Assembly: GCA_017417385.1 (NCBI GenBank)
Contig: JAFPZF010000061.1
Location: 1-64,000 of the forward strand
Reading direction: 5' to 3'
DNA: 64,000 nucleotides
DNA from: Bacteroidales bacterium
GTDB lineage: Bacteria > Bacteroidota > Bacteroidia > Bacteroidales > Marinilabiliaceae
Part shown: in pieces, positions 37,625 through 48,793 of the stretch
Layout: each line of letters starts with the position of its first letter
Numbering within the stretch: position 1 is the stretch's first letter
The notes under the pieces: model-generated
Seen by the model: only the letters and a program-made list of their open reading frames with translations
The model's database searches: none
What the model was told of the DNA's origin: nothing
Program-made: the position numbers and the translations under genes

Positions 37625-40600
37625 TTACTTCGTCAGCTTGACGGTCTTCACCGTCCCATCCGTGAAGTACACAACCTTCATGTACACTCCGCTCGGCATG
37701 TTGCTCAGCTCCGACTTCGCCCTGACGGCTACCAGCCTGCCCAGGATGTCATACAGCTCGACCTTCTCGATCTCACCACCATCGACTCCCGTGCAATCCT
37801 CGACACTCAGCTGCAAGACGTACGGATTCTCTATCGTTCCAAGCATCTTGTCGCTTGCGAACTGCTCCGTCTGTGCCAGCCTTACCTCGCCATTCGCAGT
37901 CTTCACTACGAAGTTCAGTATGTTCGCATCGCTGCTGCCTATCGTGACGAAATGCTCGTTGTCGATGACCGCTGCATTAGACTGTCCGACAAGCTCTCCG
38001 CCTGCATAGACGCTGACCTCAGCTCCGCTGACTGTCCTGTTGCCCTCCTTGACGACGGCTATCATCGTCATGTTGGTCTCGCTCTCGAGCGTCAGACCTG
38101 ACTTGCGTACGCCCTTGTTCCTGCCCTCCTGGACTGGCACAGGGTAACGGAAGGTCTTGGCCTCCTGAGCGTTCGAGAAGTAGCAGTAGCCCTGTCCCGG
38201 CGTCAAGCCTGCCAGCCCTCCTACCCACTCGCCGTCGGTATAGACTGCAAAGCTGGACTGACCCTTGACTATGTCTCCATCCTGTGGGTCTGCATCTGCC
38301 AGTGCCGCATTGAGACTGTTCGACGCCTGAGCCGGATAACCTATCCACGACCAGCCACTCGCTAGCTTGATATCTACTGTCGTCGGATCTACTGCTATGC
38401 CGTTGATGGCATCCTTGTAGGTCTCGTCTGCCCTCATCTTATACATCTCGCTCTGTCCCATCTCGCCGAGGTCTCCCGTCCACAGGTTGCCCGTGAGAAC
38501 CTTGGACTCTGTCATGCTCTTGACGACTGCCACTGCCCCGTCAGCATCTGCAAAGACTGCCTTGACTCTTGCATCCTCCGGCTTGACGTAGAGCGATATC
38601 CACTTCCAGCCTGTAGTCTGTGCCGAGAGGTCCTGCTCGATCTTGTTCTCGGTGTTGAAGACGACTGCCTTCGCAAAGCTGCCATAGTTGGCCTCTGTCT
38701 TGTACTTGAAGACGTTGTAGTCTGTCGACTGTACCGACGTATAGACCTTACACGTGTTCGCGTCGAAGACTTTATACGTCAACCTCTTGCCGTTCACGCT
38801 CTCGTCGCCATAGACGTTGATAAGAGAGTAAGACGCATCATACCTGCTGAAGTACTTGAGGTTGGCAACTCCGACGCACGTCTGCCCGTTGAACGCTGCT
38901 ATCTTGCTATCCGAGTTCGTCGCCATCCTGCCGTCTATCATGACCTGACCTACGATGCTCATCGTCGACTCGTCCGGCACTGCCTGCCAGTCTGGCGCCT
39001 CACATCCACTGACGACGTTGACTACCATCGGCTCTCCGACTCCGAGCGAGCCCTTCAGCCTTACTGTAGCCTCATAGCTGCCATACGCGAGCGACGGATC
39101 GACTGTGAAGGTGACTGTCTCTGTACCCATCGGCGCAAGTGCCCCACTCGTCGCATTCACTGTCAACCATGTCGGCAGTCCGCTGATAGCCCAGCTCTCT
39201 GTCTGACTGCTGCTGTTCGTGAAGCTGACCTCAAATGTGGTCTCCTTGTCACCCTCCTTGCGGACGCTGACCTCATCCTCGCCCCAGAGAAGCTGGTTCC
39301 TCCTGACGTAGACGTTCCAGTTGATCTCCTCGCATGTGTTGTTGTGCGAGTCACGGACACCATGAAGCGTGATATTGACTGTCGTGCCCTCTATCCTCTG
39401 TGCTTCGTCGGTCAGGTTGATGAGGAGCTTCCTCTCACTGCCGACGTAGCTGAACGATACGTTCTGCAGCGTCGGCGCTGTCTTCAGCGCTGGCGTGTTG
39501 CCACCACCTATCTCGAGCGTGTTGTCGCCGAGTATCACGCTGACCTCGCCAGCCTTCGTGTCGCTCCTGTCCTCCTTGGTGGAGACTGTCACTGGCTGAT
39601 TGCCCTCGTCGAGGGTTATGACTTCGAACGGATAGTATGCCACGAGCCCGCCTGTCGTCCTGTCAACCCTGCTGTACATGTTGCTGCTGATGACCTCCGC
39701 AGTCCTGCTGCCTGTCCAGATCCTGACCTCGTCGATGTCTCCGTTCAGCGGCTCGTCGTGTATCAGCTGGTTGCCATTATAGTGTCCGCCGAGCAGTATC
39801 TTCGCCGTCTGGATTGACGGGACTGCATTGACCTTCACCTGCTTGACTGGCGCACCATCGACATAGACGATTGCCGAGCCGTCCGTGCTCTTCAGGACGT
39901 TCAACGCCAAGTGGTGCCACTGACCGTCCCTGTAGTCTGTGCTCCCACAAGAATAGGTCGTGCCGAGCGCCCTCAGCTTGAGCTGTCCCTTCTTATCGAG
40001 CCCGAGGTCGAGCTTGTTGGTCTGGTCGAAGCCTACGATGTTGGCTGCCCCAGTCTGCTCCTTCTCAGCCCTGAACCAGAGCTCTATGGTATAACTCTCC
40101 TCGCTGTCGGTGACGACTGCGCCAGTGTTGATGGCAGCTATCTGATTGCCACTCAGCTTGAGCGCATGGTTCTCGCCTGCTATGTACCAGGCATTCTCGC
40201 CAGCTACGCTCATGTTCCTGTTCCTCGCATCATCGACTGCCAGGGTGCCACGTCCCTCGTCCATCTTCCAATAGCCTATCAGCCCATCCGTGTAACGACT
40301 CTTACTGGTGTACATGCCTCCCTGGGCCTCTACCCAGCTCCTGAAGCCGTTCCAAAGTGTGACCTCATGCATCTGACCGACAAGGCCCTTGCCGACTGTC
40401 AGCGGCGCATTGTCACTCCAGAAGTATATCTTCTCATTGTTGAAGAGGTTGACCTCGTATGCGTCGTATGCATAGTCTGCATATACTACTGTGTCCTCCT
40501 CGCTATATGCTACGCTGAGGAACTGCCACTTGCCCTTCTGAAGCGCTTGCTCACTCTTTATCTCGTGCGATCCATTCTTGATGACAAGCCTGTCCTCGCC

Positions 40601-43600
40601 GTCAATGCTGACGCTGATGGCCTTGTCGCCATGTCCCTGCGAGAAGACCTCACCCGGCTCCGTATAGCGTAACCACGTGTTCAGAGAGAAAGACTTGCCG
40701 TCAAGATTGATGTTTGACGTCGTCGTCGCTCCTTCGCCTCCCGTCAGGTTCAGCGCTACGTCATGCTTGACTTCCGCATCGTTCAAGACTCCACGGAGGT
40801 AGAAGTTGTCTGCCTTAGACATCGCACCACTCCTGATGTCCTCGTTGAACGTGACGCTTATCTCGCCGTCCGCCGTTAGGATGCCGTTAGCCGGGCTCGG
40901 TAGTGCTATCAGCTGCGGCCTCACCATGTCCTTGTCTATCGTGAGAACCTCCGAGTTCGCAGTGACGATGTCACCTCCGAAGTCTGAGAACGATACCGCC
41001 CTGACGTTCCACGTCCCGTCTGGGAATGTCTGGCTGTTAGTCATGTCAAGCACGTAGTCTATCTTACCCGTCTTCGAGAGTTCATCCTTGTTGACGTCGG
41101 CTGCCGCCTCCTTCTCGTCGACAACCCACTCCTTGATGGTCGTCCAGCTTGGACTGCCCGCCTGCTGCGCCTCAAGACGGACACCCTTCAGACCCCTCGC
41201 ATTGACGTCATAGTCGTCTATCGTCAGGTGTAGCGTCGGACCTGTCAATATGTTGAGGCTGCTCTCCTGCGCAGTCAGACGTACGTCCGTACTCGTCTGC
41301 TGGAAGTATGCCGAGAGGAACACTGAGCTCGAGATCTCTGGGAAGACTCCTGAGTCATCCATCTGGCAGAGAGAGTACAAGTTAACCTCGATATCCTTGT
41401 AGTCATAGACTGCATCGTTCGTCTGGCTTATCTGTATCTGCTTCGTCAGAGTCTCCCCTGCCTTGACGTAAATCTGTCTACCGTTCGAGATACTGAAACC
41501 ATCCATCGTGACAAGCGCTCCATCTGGGTTGCTCTCGTCATTGACGTAGATGCCGAACCAGACGTTCTCTCCTGTCTCACTGAGGTTCTGAATCCTTACG
41601 GTGAAGTTCGCCGGTCTTCCGCTCGGGACGCCCGTGACGCTCGTCACGTCCGCAGAGATCTTCGGTATCTCTATCTGCATGGTCTTCGCCTGCAGCTCCG
41701 TGCCAGGCTTGTAGTACTTCGTCACTACTGCATCCTCATACGGACAGCTCGTCTGACCTCCTCTCGTGCGGAAGATCGGACCATGACTGTTCGGAGAGTC
41801 AAATACATCGACGCTAATCGCATCGTCATCGCCATCCTCCGCAAGGGTAAAGCCAAATGCGGTCCTCTTCTCCCCTGAGACTGTTTCTGTTTGAGTGAAC
41901 GTATTTGTGAGTGTCTCCGTGACATTCAGAGTAATACCAGCACCAGAGAACTTCAAATCTGTATCGATGCCAGCTATGATCGCCAGCTCTTCGGTCGCCT
42001 CGTCCGTCCTCTCTTCGCTGTCAACGGTCTCAGCACCCTCTTCGATCGTCGTCCCTGCATCAAACGAGTAGTTGCCTCTGCTATATTTGTTCGGGTCGTT
42101 AAAGGCCTGGACCTTCTCCTTCTCGTTCGTCTCGAGGATCGCCTCCCACTTTGTTATCTGGGCATTATACCAAGCTACGGTATCCCCAAAGACGCCCTTC
42201 GATAGCGCTCCTCCACTCTCCAAGAATGAACTTGGCAACTGTACCTTGTATGACGGACCCTCGAAATTCGATGACTCGACTGCCTTATCCCCCCATACAT
42301 TCTTGTCGCTGTTGTTAGAGCCAAATCGTGGGTCGTCTGGCTTCAACGTCGTGTAATATATGGGCTTGTCTGTGTTGTTCACGGGTATGTCGTCGTAACT
42401 GTTGACTACGTTGAGCAGGGAATTCCTGTTGTCCTCAAAATTCGGTATCAACGTGTTCTCGACGTAGTTCTGCGTGTACTGGAATATGGTCCCATATTTG
42501 ACGCCTACACTGACTGCCTCTCGCATGTCTATTCCGAAGTCCTCCTGACTCTCATCAAGGAAGAACCCGACCTGACGTACCTTGCCGAATACATAGTTCG
42601 TCGAACTGCCTATGAACACGTCTCCTACCGCTCCGACAAAGTCACTGCCATCACTCGTACTGATCTTCTTCGTCGTCGAGACTGTCCTGGTCTCTGAACC
42701 GTTGATGCTCGCCTCCAAGTTGACATTCATACCGACGGTCAAGTCAGTCTCCGCGAGATCCCTGTCTATTCTTCCCGCTCCGACACCTCCAACAAGGATT
42801 CCTCCGTCTGCACCAATCGACGTGACTGTCGTTATCTCTGTCGCGGATGATGAATGCCAAGAACGACTGACTGTCGACGTGACTGTCGCTCCCTTCTCCC
42901 ACCATGACTGTGAATTGGTTCCTGGCGGGTCACGCAATATCATGTCTACTTTGTCTGTTCCAGCCGTCATGAAATTGTTTCCTGTCGGCAGATTTCCAAG
43001 TACTATGCCTGCAAAGCCGCTTCCACTCCACGTCTTCTGTGTCCCGTCAAGATCATACGTGACGGTCATCGTCCTTGTGTATGGCGCCTGTATGTTTGGC
43101 ATTCCTGCCGTCCAACTATACTTCGCCTTGCCCTCCTCGTCTGTCGTGACTTCGTTTGCATCGACTTCCAAGATGTCTCCATCCTTATAGTCGCCCTCGA
43201 CTTTGTCCGCATCATAGACGACTACGTTGCCGACTCCCATCTCATTTCCGAATGTTACTGTGACATTCGACAGCGGGACCATGTCTTCTTCTCCATTGTC
43301 TATATTGGTGTACTTTTCATACAGATTGATTTTGAAGTCATAGTTCTGCATCTCGAGGAATACTGGATAGCCGAACGTATAGACGGTCTCGTCTCCTTCC
43401 TTGCTGTAGAGCGCCTTGGTTATCGTCTTGCCGTCACTCCTCTTGAGGCTGTACTTCTCCTCGCCAAAAGCTCCTGCTACTGCAGCACCCTCCTGCTCTA
43501 TGACCATCGTCGGCTCTACCCTGTACGTCGTCTTCAGCGATGCTACATACTCGAACTTCTCATACTCCGTTCCGTTCGTCGTCTCGACAGCGACTGAGTC

Positions 43601-46600
43601 TTTACGCATCAGCTCTACATTCGTCGCATCGACTATCTGGCCGTTCTGGCTAAGATTCGACTTGTCTCCATTGACAAGCCTGATGCTCTTGACTGTATAC
43701 TTCAACGGCGGTAGCATCGCTGCCCACTCGCCCGTCTCCGTATCCGTACGAACGACTATCAACCTTGTGCTATCCTCTGTCGCTCCGACAAAGGCTTTCG
43801 CCCCATTTCCTATGGTCGCCTTCTCCGGATAACCAAAGACTCGCTGCTTCTTCGAATACTCATATCGGCTGCTAGCCTCCGTGGTCACGAGCTCTGCGTT
43901 CATCATGTAGATGTCACTCGCCTGGAGAACTAGCTCCGCCTGACCGATGTTGTTCTTGCTCTGCCCGAATCCGAGCGGCTTCTCGCCCTCTATATTGCCT
44001 CCAGCTACCCTGCCGACGACTGGCACAAGGGTGTTGTCGTAGAACGTCAGCCCTGTCATGGCCTGTGTGAACTCATGCTGGTCTCCACTGCCCGCAACCG
44101 TCTCCGCCGGATAACGTCCCGCATTGACAAATGTGTGGCCCTTCTTGCTTGCCGTGATATAGTGCCAACCGATAGGTACGCTTATCTCGAACTCTCCGTT
44201 CTCGTCTGTCTCTATCAGATTGCCATCCTTCACGCAGATTATCCCGTCAACCATCAGATCGACTCCCTCGACTGGATATGTCGTCCCTTCGTAGTAGATT
44301 GTGCCCTTCACTGTGAACGAACTGACATCCGTGAAGTCTACTCCATTGGAGATTAACGAGTTCACACTGACAAACCTGTTCTGCTTCGCCGGCGAGAACT
44401 CATGAACTCCCTTCGTCGGTACGACTGAGTATGCCACTCCCTCTCCCGAGAACGGTACGCCTGTTATCGAGTAGTTGCCGTTTATGTCTGTATAAGCACA
44501 CAACGAGAATCTTGTCTCGTCTGGCACGTTGTCGTATGTCTTGCCGTCTCCTTCTACATAGCCGACTGAGATGCTGTTACTCCCTACCTTGCCATGCCTG
44601 CCGTTAGCCAAGCCTCCTGTCTTTGAGTTGTCATAGACTGTCTTCTGATTGCTCAGTCCCTCGTCCATCGGCCAGTAGATCGCAAGTCCCTCCTCATTAC
44701 CGCTCAGCCTGTGGTCGTAGTTCTTGCTTATCTCGTCCTCTGTCAGCGCTGCCGTGAACAACCTGAACTCGTCTACATGTCCCCTGAAGTTGTTCTTCGA
44801 CGACATGCCAACTGCGTTGCCAAGCACTATGTCAGAATCTTTGTACTTTGTACTGAGTGCCTTCTCCTGGACTGCTCCACTCTCGATGCCGTCAGGTGTC
44901 GCTACGTAGAACTTGTTGCTGCTGCCTTCGTGTACAAACGAGACATGGCTCCACTTGTCCGCCGCAACTGCCACGTCACTATACGACGCCGTCGCCCCGT
45001 CTATGCTCGCTCCAAGCACATACTGACTATTCACCACATCATACTTGGCCAACAAGCGAACCTTCCCCGCTGCATCAAGTAGGACGTACTCCGTCCCGTC
45101 TATGCTCATCTGGTCCGAGTTCGGACGTACATAGGCCTGTAGCGTGAACGCTTTGCCCAATAGCTCCTTCGCCTCTGTACCCGTTATCGCCGTAGAGATC
45201 CCTGACTTGACTCCATCAAACTTGAACGAGTGGAAAAGGCTCTTCGTGTTGGCGTCTGAACTGTTCAGGAGGCTGACCTTAACTCCCTCGACCGCCGTGC
45301 CCGTACCGTATGATACTCGCCCGCTTATGACTCCGCTCGCCATCGCAAAACCGTCCGTCATCTTGCTTCCGCAATCAAACCGGGAGCCAAAGTCGTCAAA
45401 CTCGTACGCCTCGACAAGATACGTGTAATAGTTGCCCGCCAATGCTCGCTGATCCTCATAGCTGAACGTGACCGCCGTACTGCTCGTCATGTATAGCTTT
45501 TGCCACTGCGCCGTCGAGCCGCATAGTCTTCGATAGACAGTGTAGAACGTCGGCGAGTCTCCACTTCGACTAACGTCCCATGATATGAGAACTGAGTTGC
45601 TGAAAGTTCCAAGACTCGACGAAACGCTTGTTATTCTCGTCGTATTGTTCAGGGTCCCTATGGCAACCTCCGAAACAAAGATGGATTCCTGCGCAGATAC
45701 CCTAAGCTGATATGCATACGTCGTCTTTCCAGACACTCCATCCATGTTGGTAAAAGAACCACTGTTGACTGATGTCGACGTTACCTTCTGTGTCGTGACC
45801 GGATCTGTGTCCCATATCGTATCGTTTGGAACTACATTCTTGTTAATTCTTCCCCTGTAAAGACCGATTTCGTATGGCTTGCTCGCTGATGCGTCTGCAA
45901 AACTGTCAAACTCCCACTCTACTTCTATCACCTTCTCGTTGTCCTGAGATGCCGTAAGCATCGTGAACACACGCTCGCTCCTGTCTACTTCCAACTCTAC
46001 ACTCTTCCAGAGTTCTTCTGCATCCCACGGACTCTGTATCTGCCTGTCCCACTCGTTAGGCTGGAACACGACATAATACGTGTATGCCTTTCCATACTCC
46101 TTTACGTTGGTGTCGCTCTCGTTGTCCGAGAATGCACGACTCGTGAATGTCAACGTATTCGAGTCAAGTCTCTTTAGCGTCTTGTGCTGAGCGTCCCCCT
46201 TCTCCTCGCGGAATATCGCCCACTTTCCATTAGTGTTGCATTGGTTTTCGTCATACACCTCATAGTCCCACTTGAGCGTCACTTTCTTGCTCCACGGGTC
46301 ATATTCTGTCGTGACGTTCTTCGCCCTCGGGTAACCCTTAAGCGTGACGCCATCATAATACTTGTGGACATTTACCCTATAGTCCTGACCATACATTCCT
46401 CCAATTCCGTCCGAATAACGCGTGACGCACGGATAAATGGTCTGAGGCTCATAGTTGCTCACCTTGAGATACATGGTTGCATTCAACGACCCTGATGATG
46501 CACCCGCGGCATACGCCTGATACGTCCTGCCGTTTACGGTCATGTTGGATGTACAGTTCTCACTGAAATACCCATCTGGACTCTGCGTGCCTTTCATGTA

Positions 46601-47569
46601 GAGCTCATAGCTGAGACTGCCATTCGCAAACGAGCTGTAGCTCTTGTTCTTCGAGTTGCCAGGATACTGTGCATTACTCTGAGCCTGGTTGAAGAAGTCT
46701 ATGATATAATACCATGTGCTTGTCCCCGATGAGAGAGCGCGCTTCTCGTTTAAAAGAGCAAAATTCGACACCACTGCCGCACCATTGCCACAACGCTTTA
46801 CGCTTACCGTCGGAAATGTCATCTTCGGATAACGAATGTATCGAGCGTATGTGTTCCACCAAAAATATTTTGCGCTCCCTGTGTAATGATTCTTCCAATA
46901 CCCATGAAAAGCTATTCTATAGTCAACACCATCGTACAAGTCAGCCATCAAGATGTCAAACTTGCACTCATTGGATCCATCCCCCGCATCCTGACCATTC
47001 CATGCATGAACCCAGAACTTATTGCCGTCCAGAACATAAAAGAACTGAGATCCATAGTCACCAGTTCTATATTCAGAATCTCTCCCGTTTTTTACATCAT
47101 TATGAAAAAAACGTCCCTCCTTAAGACCTGGCTGACTCAATAGGAGTTTCCGATTTTCTTCCGACAACCGGTTCCACATTGGCATTGCCCCATCTGTCTT
47201 CACTGCTCCATAGTCATGCAACGCTCCGCCAAGATCTATCAGTGGAATAAAACCATTAATGTTATTGTCTTTTTGCCCACAGCTAAAGCATGGACTAGTT
47301 ACGCTGTTGTCAATACTCATGAACATGTGCCAGACGTAATGACTGGAACTTTCACTGTCGTCATCGTATACCAACCACATCCCACCAGCGTACGGACTAT
47401 CTTGCGTCATCTGCAGTTCGGCATGAGTCTTCAAGTACGCACCAAAAGCGCATTGGCTACCCGCCTCCGCCTGCCCGACCCCGGCAAGACTCATCAGCAC
47501 CACGACCAGCCCCCGCAGCCAGCCGTGCGCCTCTCGCCATAATCGACTTAAAATTGTTTCTCGTTTCAT
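37625..47569 (-). CDS. Giant exported multidomain protein with LamG domains and T9SS sorting domain
   Basis: 3314 residues. Signal peptide 1-36 (...LMSLAGVGQAEA). Fibronectin-like and beta-sandwich regions fill the N-terminal third. A LamG/concanavalin-like domain spans about 795-960, then carboxypeptidase-regulatory-like units (SGRVSYGTGTAVEGVKVSLL at about 770; VKGTIYYEGTTYPVEGVDLM at about 1090). Further LamG domains lie near 2290-2410 and 2470-2625. The C-terminal ~75 residues (VEKVELYDILGRLVAV...LPSGVYMK-type, ending VKTVKLTK) match the T9SS type A sorting domain, so the protein is probably secreted and cell-surface attached. It lies 18 bases after the 401-aa gene and shares its transcript. 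Likely role: glycan or host binding. No catalytic motif seen. Confidence 0.9.
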   Translation of the reverse strand: MKRETILSRLWREAHGWLRGLVVVLMSLAGVGQAEAGSQCAFGAYLKTHAELQMTQDSPYAGGMWLVYDDDSESSSHYVWHMFMSIDNSVTSPCFSCGQKDNNINGFIPLIDLGGALHDYGAVKTDGAMPMWNRLSEENRKLLLSQPGLKEGRFFHNDVKNGRDSEYRTGDYGSQFFYVLDGNKFWVHAWNGQDAGDGSNECKFDILMADLYDGVDYRIAFHGYWKNHYTGSAKYFWWNTYARYIRYPKMTFPTVSVKRCGNGAAVVSNFALLNEKRALSSGTSTWYYIIDFFNQAQSNAQYPGNSKNKSYSSFANGSLSYELYMKGTQSPDGYFSENCTSNMTVNGRTYQAYAAGASSGSLNATMYLKVSNYEPQTIYPCVTRYSDGIGGMYGQDYRVNVHKYYDGVTLKGYPRAKNVTTEYDPWSKKVTLKWDYEVYDENQCNTNGKWAIFREEKGDAQHKTLKRLDSNTLTFTSRAFSDNESDTNVKEYGKAYTYYVVFQPNEWDRQIQSPWDAEELWKSVELEVDRSERVFTMLTASQDNEKVIEVEWEFDSFADASASKPYEIGLYRGRINKNVVPNDTIWDTDPVTTQKVTSTSVNSGSFTNMDGVSGKTTYAYQLRVSAQESIFVSEVAIGTLNNTTRITSVSSSLGTFSNSVLISWDVSRSGDSPTFYTVYRRLCGSTAQWQKLYMTSSTAVTFSYEDQRALAGNYYTYLVEAYEFDDFGSRFDCGSKMTDGFAMASGVISGRVSYGTGTAVEGVKVSLLNSSDANTKSLFHSFKFDGVKSGISTAITGTEAKELLGKAFTLQAYVRPNSDQMSIDGTEYVLLDAAGKVRLLAKYDVVNSQYVLGASIDGATASYSDVAVAADKWSHVSFVHEGSSNKFYVATPDGIESGAVQEKALSTKYKDSDIVLGNAVGMSSKNNFRGHVDEFRLFTAALTEDEISKNYDHRLSGNEEGLAIYWPMDEGLSNQKTVYDNSKTGGLANGRHGKVGSNSISVGYVEGDGKTYDNVPDETRFSLCAYTDINGNYSITGVPFSGEGVAYSVVPTKGVHEFSPAKQNRFVSVNSLISNGVDFTDVSSFTVKGTIYYEGTTYPVEGVDLMVDGIICVKDGNLIETDENGEFEISVPIGWHYITASKKGHTFVNAGRYPAETVAGSGDQHEFTQAMTGLTFYDNTLVPVVGRVAGGNIEGEKPLGFGQSKNNIGQAELVLQASDIYMMNAELVTTEASSRYEYSKKQRVFGYPEKATIGNGAKAFVGATEDSTRLIVVRTDTETGEWAAMLPPLKYTVKSIRLVNGDKSNLSQNGQIVDATNVELMRKDSVAVETTNGTEYEKFEYVASLKTTYRVEPTMVIEQEGAAVAGAFGEEKYSLKRSDGKTITKALYSKEGDETVYTFGYPVFLEMQNYDFKINLYEKYTNIDNGEEDMVPLSNVTVTFGNEMGVGNVVVYDADKVEGDYKDGDILEVDANEVTTDEEGKAKYSWTAGMPNIQAPYTRTMTVTYDLDGTQKTWSGSGFAGIVLGNLPTGNNFMTAGTDKVDMILRDPPGTNSQSWWEKGATVTSTVSRSWHSSSATEITTVTSIGADGGILVGGVGAGRIDRDLAETDLTVGMNVNLEASINGSETRTVSTTKKISTSDGSDFVGAVGDVFIGSSTNYVFGKVRQVGFFLDESQEDFGIDMREAVSVGVKYGTIFQYTQNYVENTLIPNFEDNRNSLLNVVNSYDDIPVNNTDKPIYYTTLKPDDPRFGSNNSDKNVWGDKAVESSNFEGPSYKVQLPSSFLESGGALSKGVFGDTVAWYNAQITKWEAILETNEKEKVQAFNDPNKYSRGNYSFDAGTTIEEGAETVDSEERTDEATEELAIIAGIDTDLKFSGAGITLNVTETLTNTFTQTETVSGEKRTAFGFTLAEDGDDDAISVDVFDSPNSHGPIFRTRGGQTSCPYEDAVVTKYYKPGTELQAKTMQIEIPKISADVTSVTGVPSGRPANFTVRIQNLSETGENVWFGIYVNDESNPDGALVTMDGFSISNGRQIYVKAGETLTKQIQISQTNDAVYDYKDIEVNLYSLCQMDDSGVFPEISSSVFLSAYFQQTSTDVRLTAQESSLNILTGPTLHLTIDDYDVNARGLKGVRLEAQQAGSPSWTTIKEWVVDEKEAAADVNKDELSKTGKIDYVLDMTNSQTFPDGTWNVRAVSFSDFGGDIVTANSEVLTIDKDMVRPQLIALPSPANGILTADGEISVTFNEDIRSGAMSKADNFYLRGVLNDAEVKHDVALNLTGGEGATTTSNINLDGKSFSLNTWLRYTEPGEVFSQGHGDKAISVSIDGEDRLVIKNGSHEIKSEQALQKGKWQFLSVAYSEEDTVVYADYAYDAYEVNLFNNEKIYFWSDNAPLTVGKGLVGQMHEVTLWNGFRSWVEAQGGMYTSKSRYTDGLIGYWKMDEGRGTLAVDDARNRNMSVAGENAWYIAGENHALKLSGNQIAAINTGAVVTDSEESYTIELWFRAEKEQTGAANIVGFDQTNKLDLGLDKKGQLKLRALGTTYSCGSTDYRDGQWHHLALNVLKSTDGSAIVYVDGAPVKQVKVNAVPSIQTAKILLGGHYNGNQLIHDEPLNGDIDEVRIWTGSRTAEVISSNMYSRVDRTTGGLVAYYPFEVITLDEGNQPVTVSTKEDRSDTKAGEVSVILGDNTLEIGGGNTPALKTAPTLQNVSFSYVGSERKLLINLTDEAQRIEGTTVNITLHGVRDSHNNTCEEINWNVYVRRNQLLWGEDEVSVRKEGDKETTFEVSFTNSSSQTESWAISGLPTWLTVNATSGALAPMGTETVTFTVDPSLAYGSYEATVRLKGSLGVGEPMVVNVVSGCEAPDWQAVPDESTMSIVGQVMIDGRMATNSDSKIAAFNGQTCVGVANLKYFSRYDASYSLINVYGDESVNGKRLTYKVFDANTCKVYTSVQSTDYNVFKYKTEANYGSFAKAVVFNTENKIEQDLSAQTTGWKWISLYVKPEDARVKAVFADADGAVAVVKSMTESKVLTGNLWTGDLGEMGQSEMYKMRADETYKDAINGIAVDPTTVDIKLASGWSWIGYPAQASNSLNAALADADPQDGDIVKGQSSFAVYTDGEWVGGLAGLTPGQGYCYFSNAQEAKTFRYPVPVQEGRNKGVRKSGLTLESETNMTMIAVVKEGNRTVSGAEVSVYAGGELVGQSNAAVIDNEHFVTIGSSDANILNFVVKTANGEVRLAQTEQFASDKMLGTIENPYVLQLSVEDCTGVDGGEIEKVELYDILGRLVAVRAKSELSNMPSGVYMKVVYFTDGTVKTVKLTK

Positions 47570-47587
47570 CTTATATATTCTCGTTTG

Positions 47588-48793
47588 TTACCTGATTATT
47601 ATCACCTTACCACCACGTATATACATGCCTCGCCTGAGTGGTTCTCTTACTATCTTGCCCGTCAGGTCATATATCGTGTCGTCGCTGCTCGCCTTGCGCA
47701 CCCTCCGAATGGAGTTGCCTCCCTCTTTGCCGACTTCCATCGAGTCCTTACCTATCGATACGCTCATCCCAGCCGCCGTTGTCGTCGGGATGTCATAGAA
47801 GTCGAAATAGACTGTGAAGGCTGACTGCCACAGAGTCCCGTCTGAGTAGACTATCTTACCGCCCTTCAAGACGAAACAGTCCTCCGGCACCTGCCGAGAG
47901 ACGTAAGTGCCGACCTCCCGCGTCCACTGGCGCTTCGTCTCCTCGCCTATCCGAGTCGTCAGGTCCTCCGAGACTGTGATGCTGACACCGTCGACACTGA
48001 AGCCCTCGACGTCTTTCGAGACTTTCACGAGATACGGCGTGTTCGCCGCTATCGTCCTGACGGTGTCGAACTGTAGAGTGATGCCCGTCACGTTCTGCAT
48101 CCCGTCCCTCGTCGTCGTGTAGCCTGTCAGTGAGCCCAAGACAGCCCCCTCACCAAGCGCCGACAGAACCTGTGCCTCCGTCATTGCAAACGGCAGAATT
48201 AGGCTGTTCCACTGCCCATCCTTGTATGAGACCTCGACTGTCACGTCGGCATTCTCCTTGTCCGTCAGTGTCGCCCAGCTCTCCTCGTTGATGTACGTCC
48301 TCCCGGGGAGCGTCAGGTTCATCGGCACGTCCTTGCCTACGAGGTCGTTGGTCCTGAACGTCAACCTCTCCGGGACGTCTACGACCGTCGGCTTCTCGAC
48401 GTCTCCATAGACGACCTTGAAGTGGAACTCCTCGCCGTCCTCACCGACTATCGTCAGCGTCACCCTGTCATCGTCCGCCGCTATGCTACGCTTGCAGCAC
48501 CTCAGCGTCTCCTTCGAGTCGTAGACCGCCACCTCGTAGTTCTTTAGCCGCGGACCGTTCTCGCCCTCTCTGACGCACGCGACGCACACCATGTTGTTCG
48601 CCCACGTCGTCGGCTGCTCAAAGCCCTCAAAGTACGTCGGCCTGTCATATAGCCCGTCATACTTCGTGACCTCCCCTGTGGGCGTCTGCCCACCTTCCTG
48701 AGGGGTTCCTCCCCCATCCTCCGCAAAGACCATCCCTTGCGACAAGGCCAGGAGCGCCGACAGCGCCCACAGTCTCACAGATCTGTTCATCAT
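47588..48793 (-). CDS. Secreted protein with short IYDLTGK tail, partner of the giant T9SS protein
   Basis: 401 residues from MMNRSVRLWALSALLALSQG (second Met equally possible); the frame extends 71 codons upstream into the leader. After the signal peptide comes a beta-rich domain (YDSKETLRCCKRSIAADDDR, then FHFKVVYGD). It resembles the region SKIAAFNGQTCVGVANLKYF of the giant protein. The C-terminus IYDLTGKIVREPLRRGMYIR then GGKVIIIR belongs to the short tail family seen at 3967 and 27482. It is the first gene of a two-gene operon. Function unknown; co-export or a scaffold with the giant protein is inference. Confidence 0.8.
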   Translation of the reverse strand: MMNRSVRLWALSALLALSQGMVFAEDGGGTPQEGGQTPTGEVTKYDGLYDRPTYFEGFEQPTTWANNMVCVACVREGENGPRLKNYEVAVYDSKETLRCCKRSIAADDDRVTLTIVGEDGEEFHFKVVYGDVEKPTVVDVPERLTFRTNDLVGKDVPMNLTLPGRTYINEESWATLTDKENADVTVEVSYKDGQWNSLILPFAMTEAQVLSALGEGAVLGSLTGYTTTRDGMQNVTGITLQFDTVRTIAANTPYLVKVSKDVEGFSVDGVSITVSEDLTTRIGEETKRQWTREVGTYVSRQVPEDCFVLKGGKIVYSDGTLWQSAFTVYFDFYDIPTTTAAGMSVSIGKDSMEVGKEGGNSIRRVRKASSDDTIYDLTGKIVREPLRRGMYIRGGKVIIIR

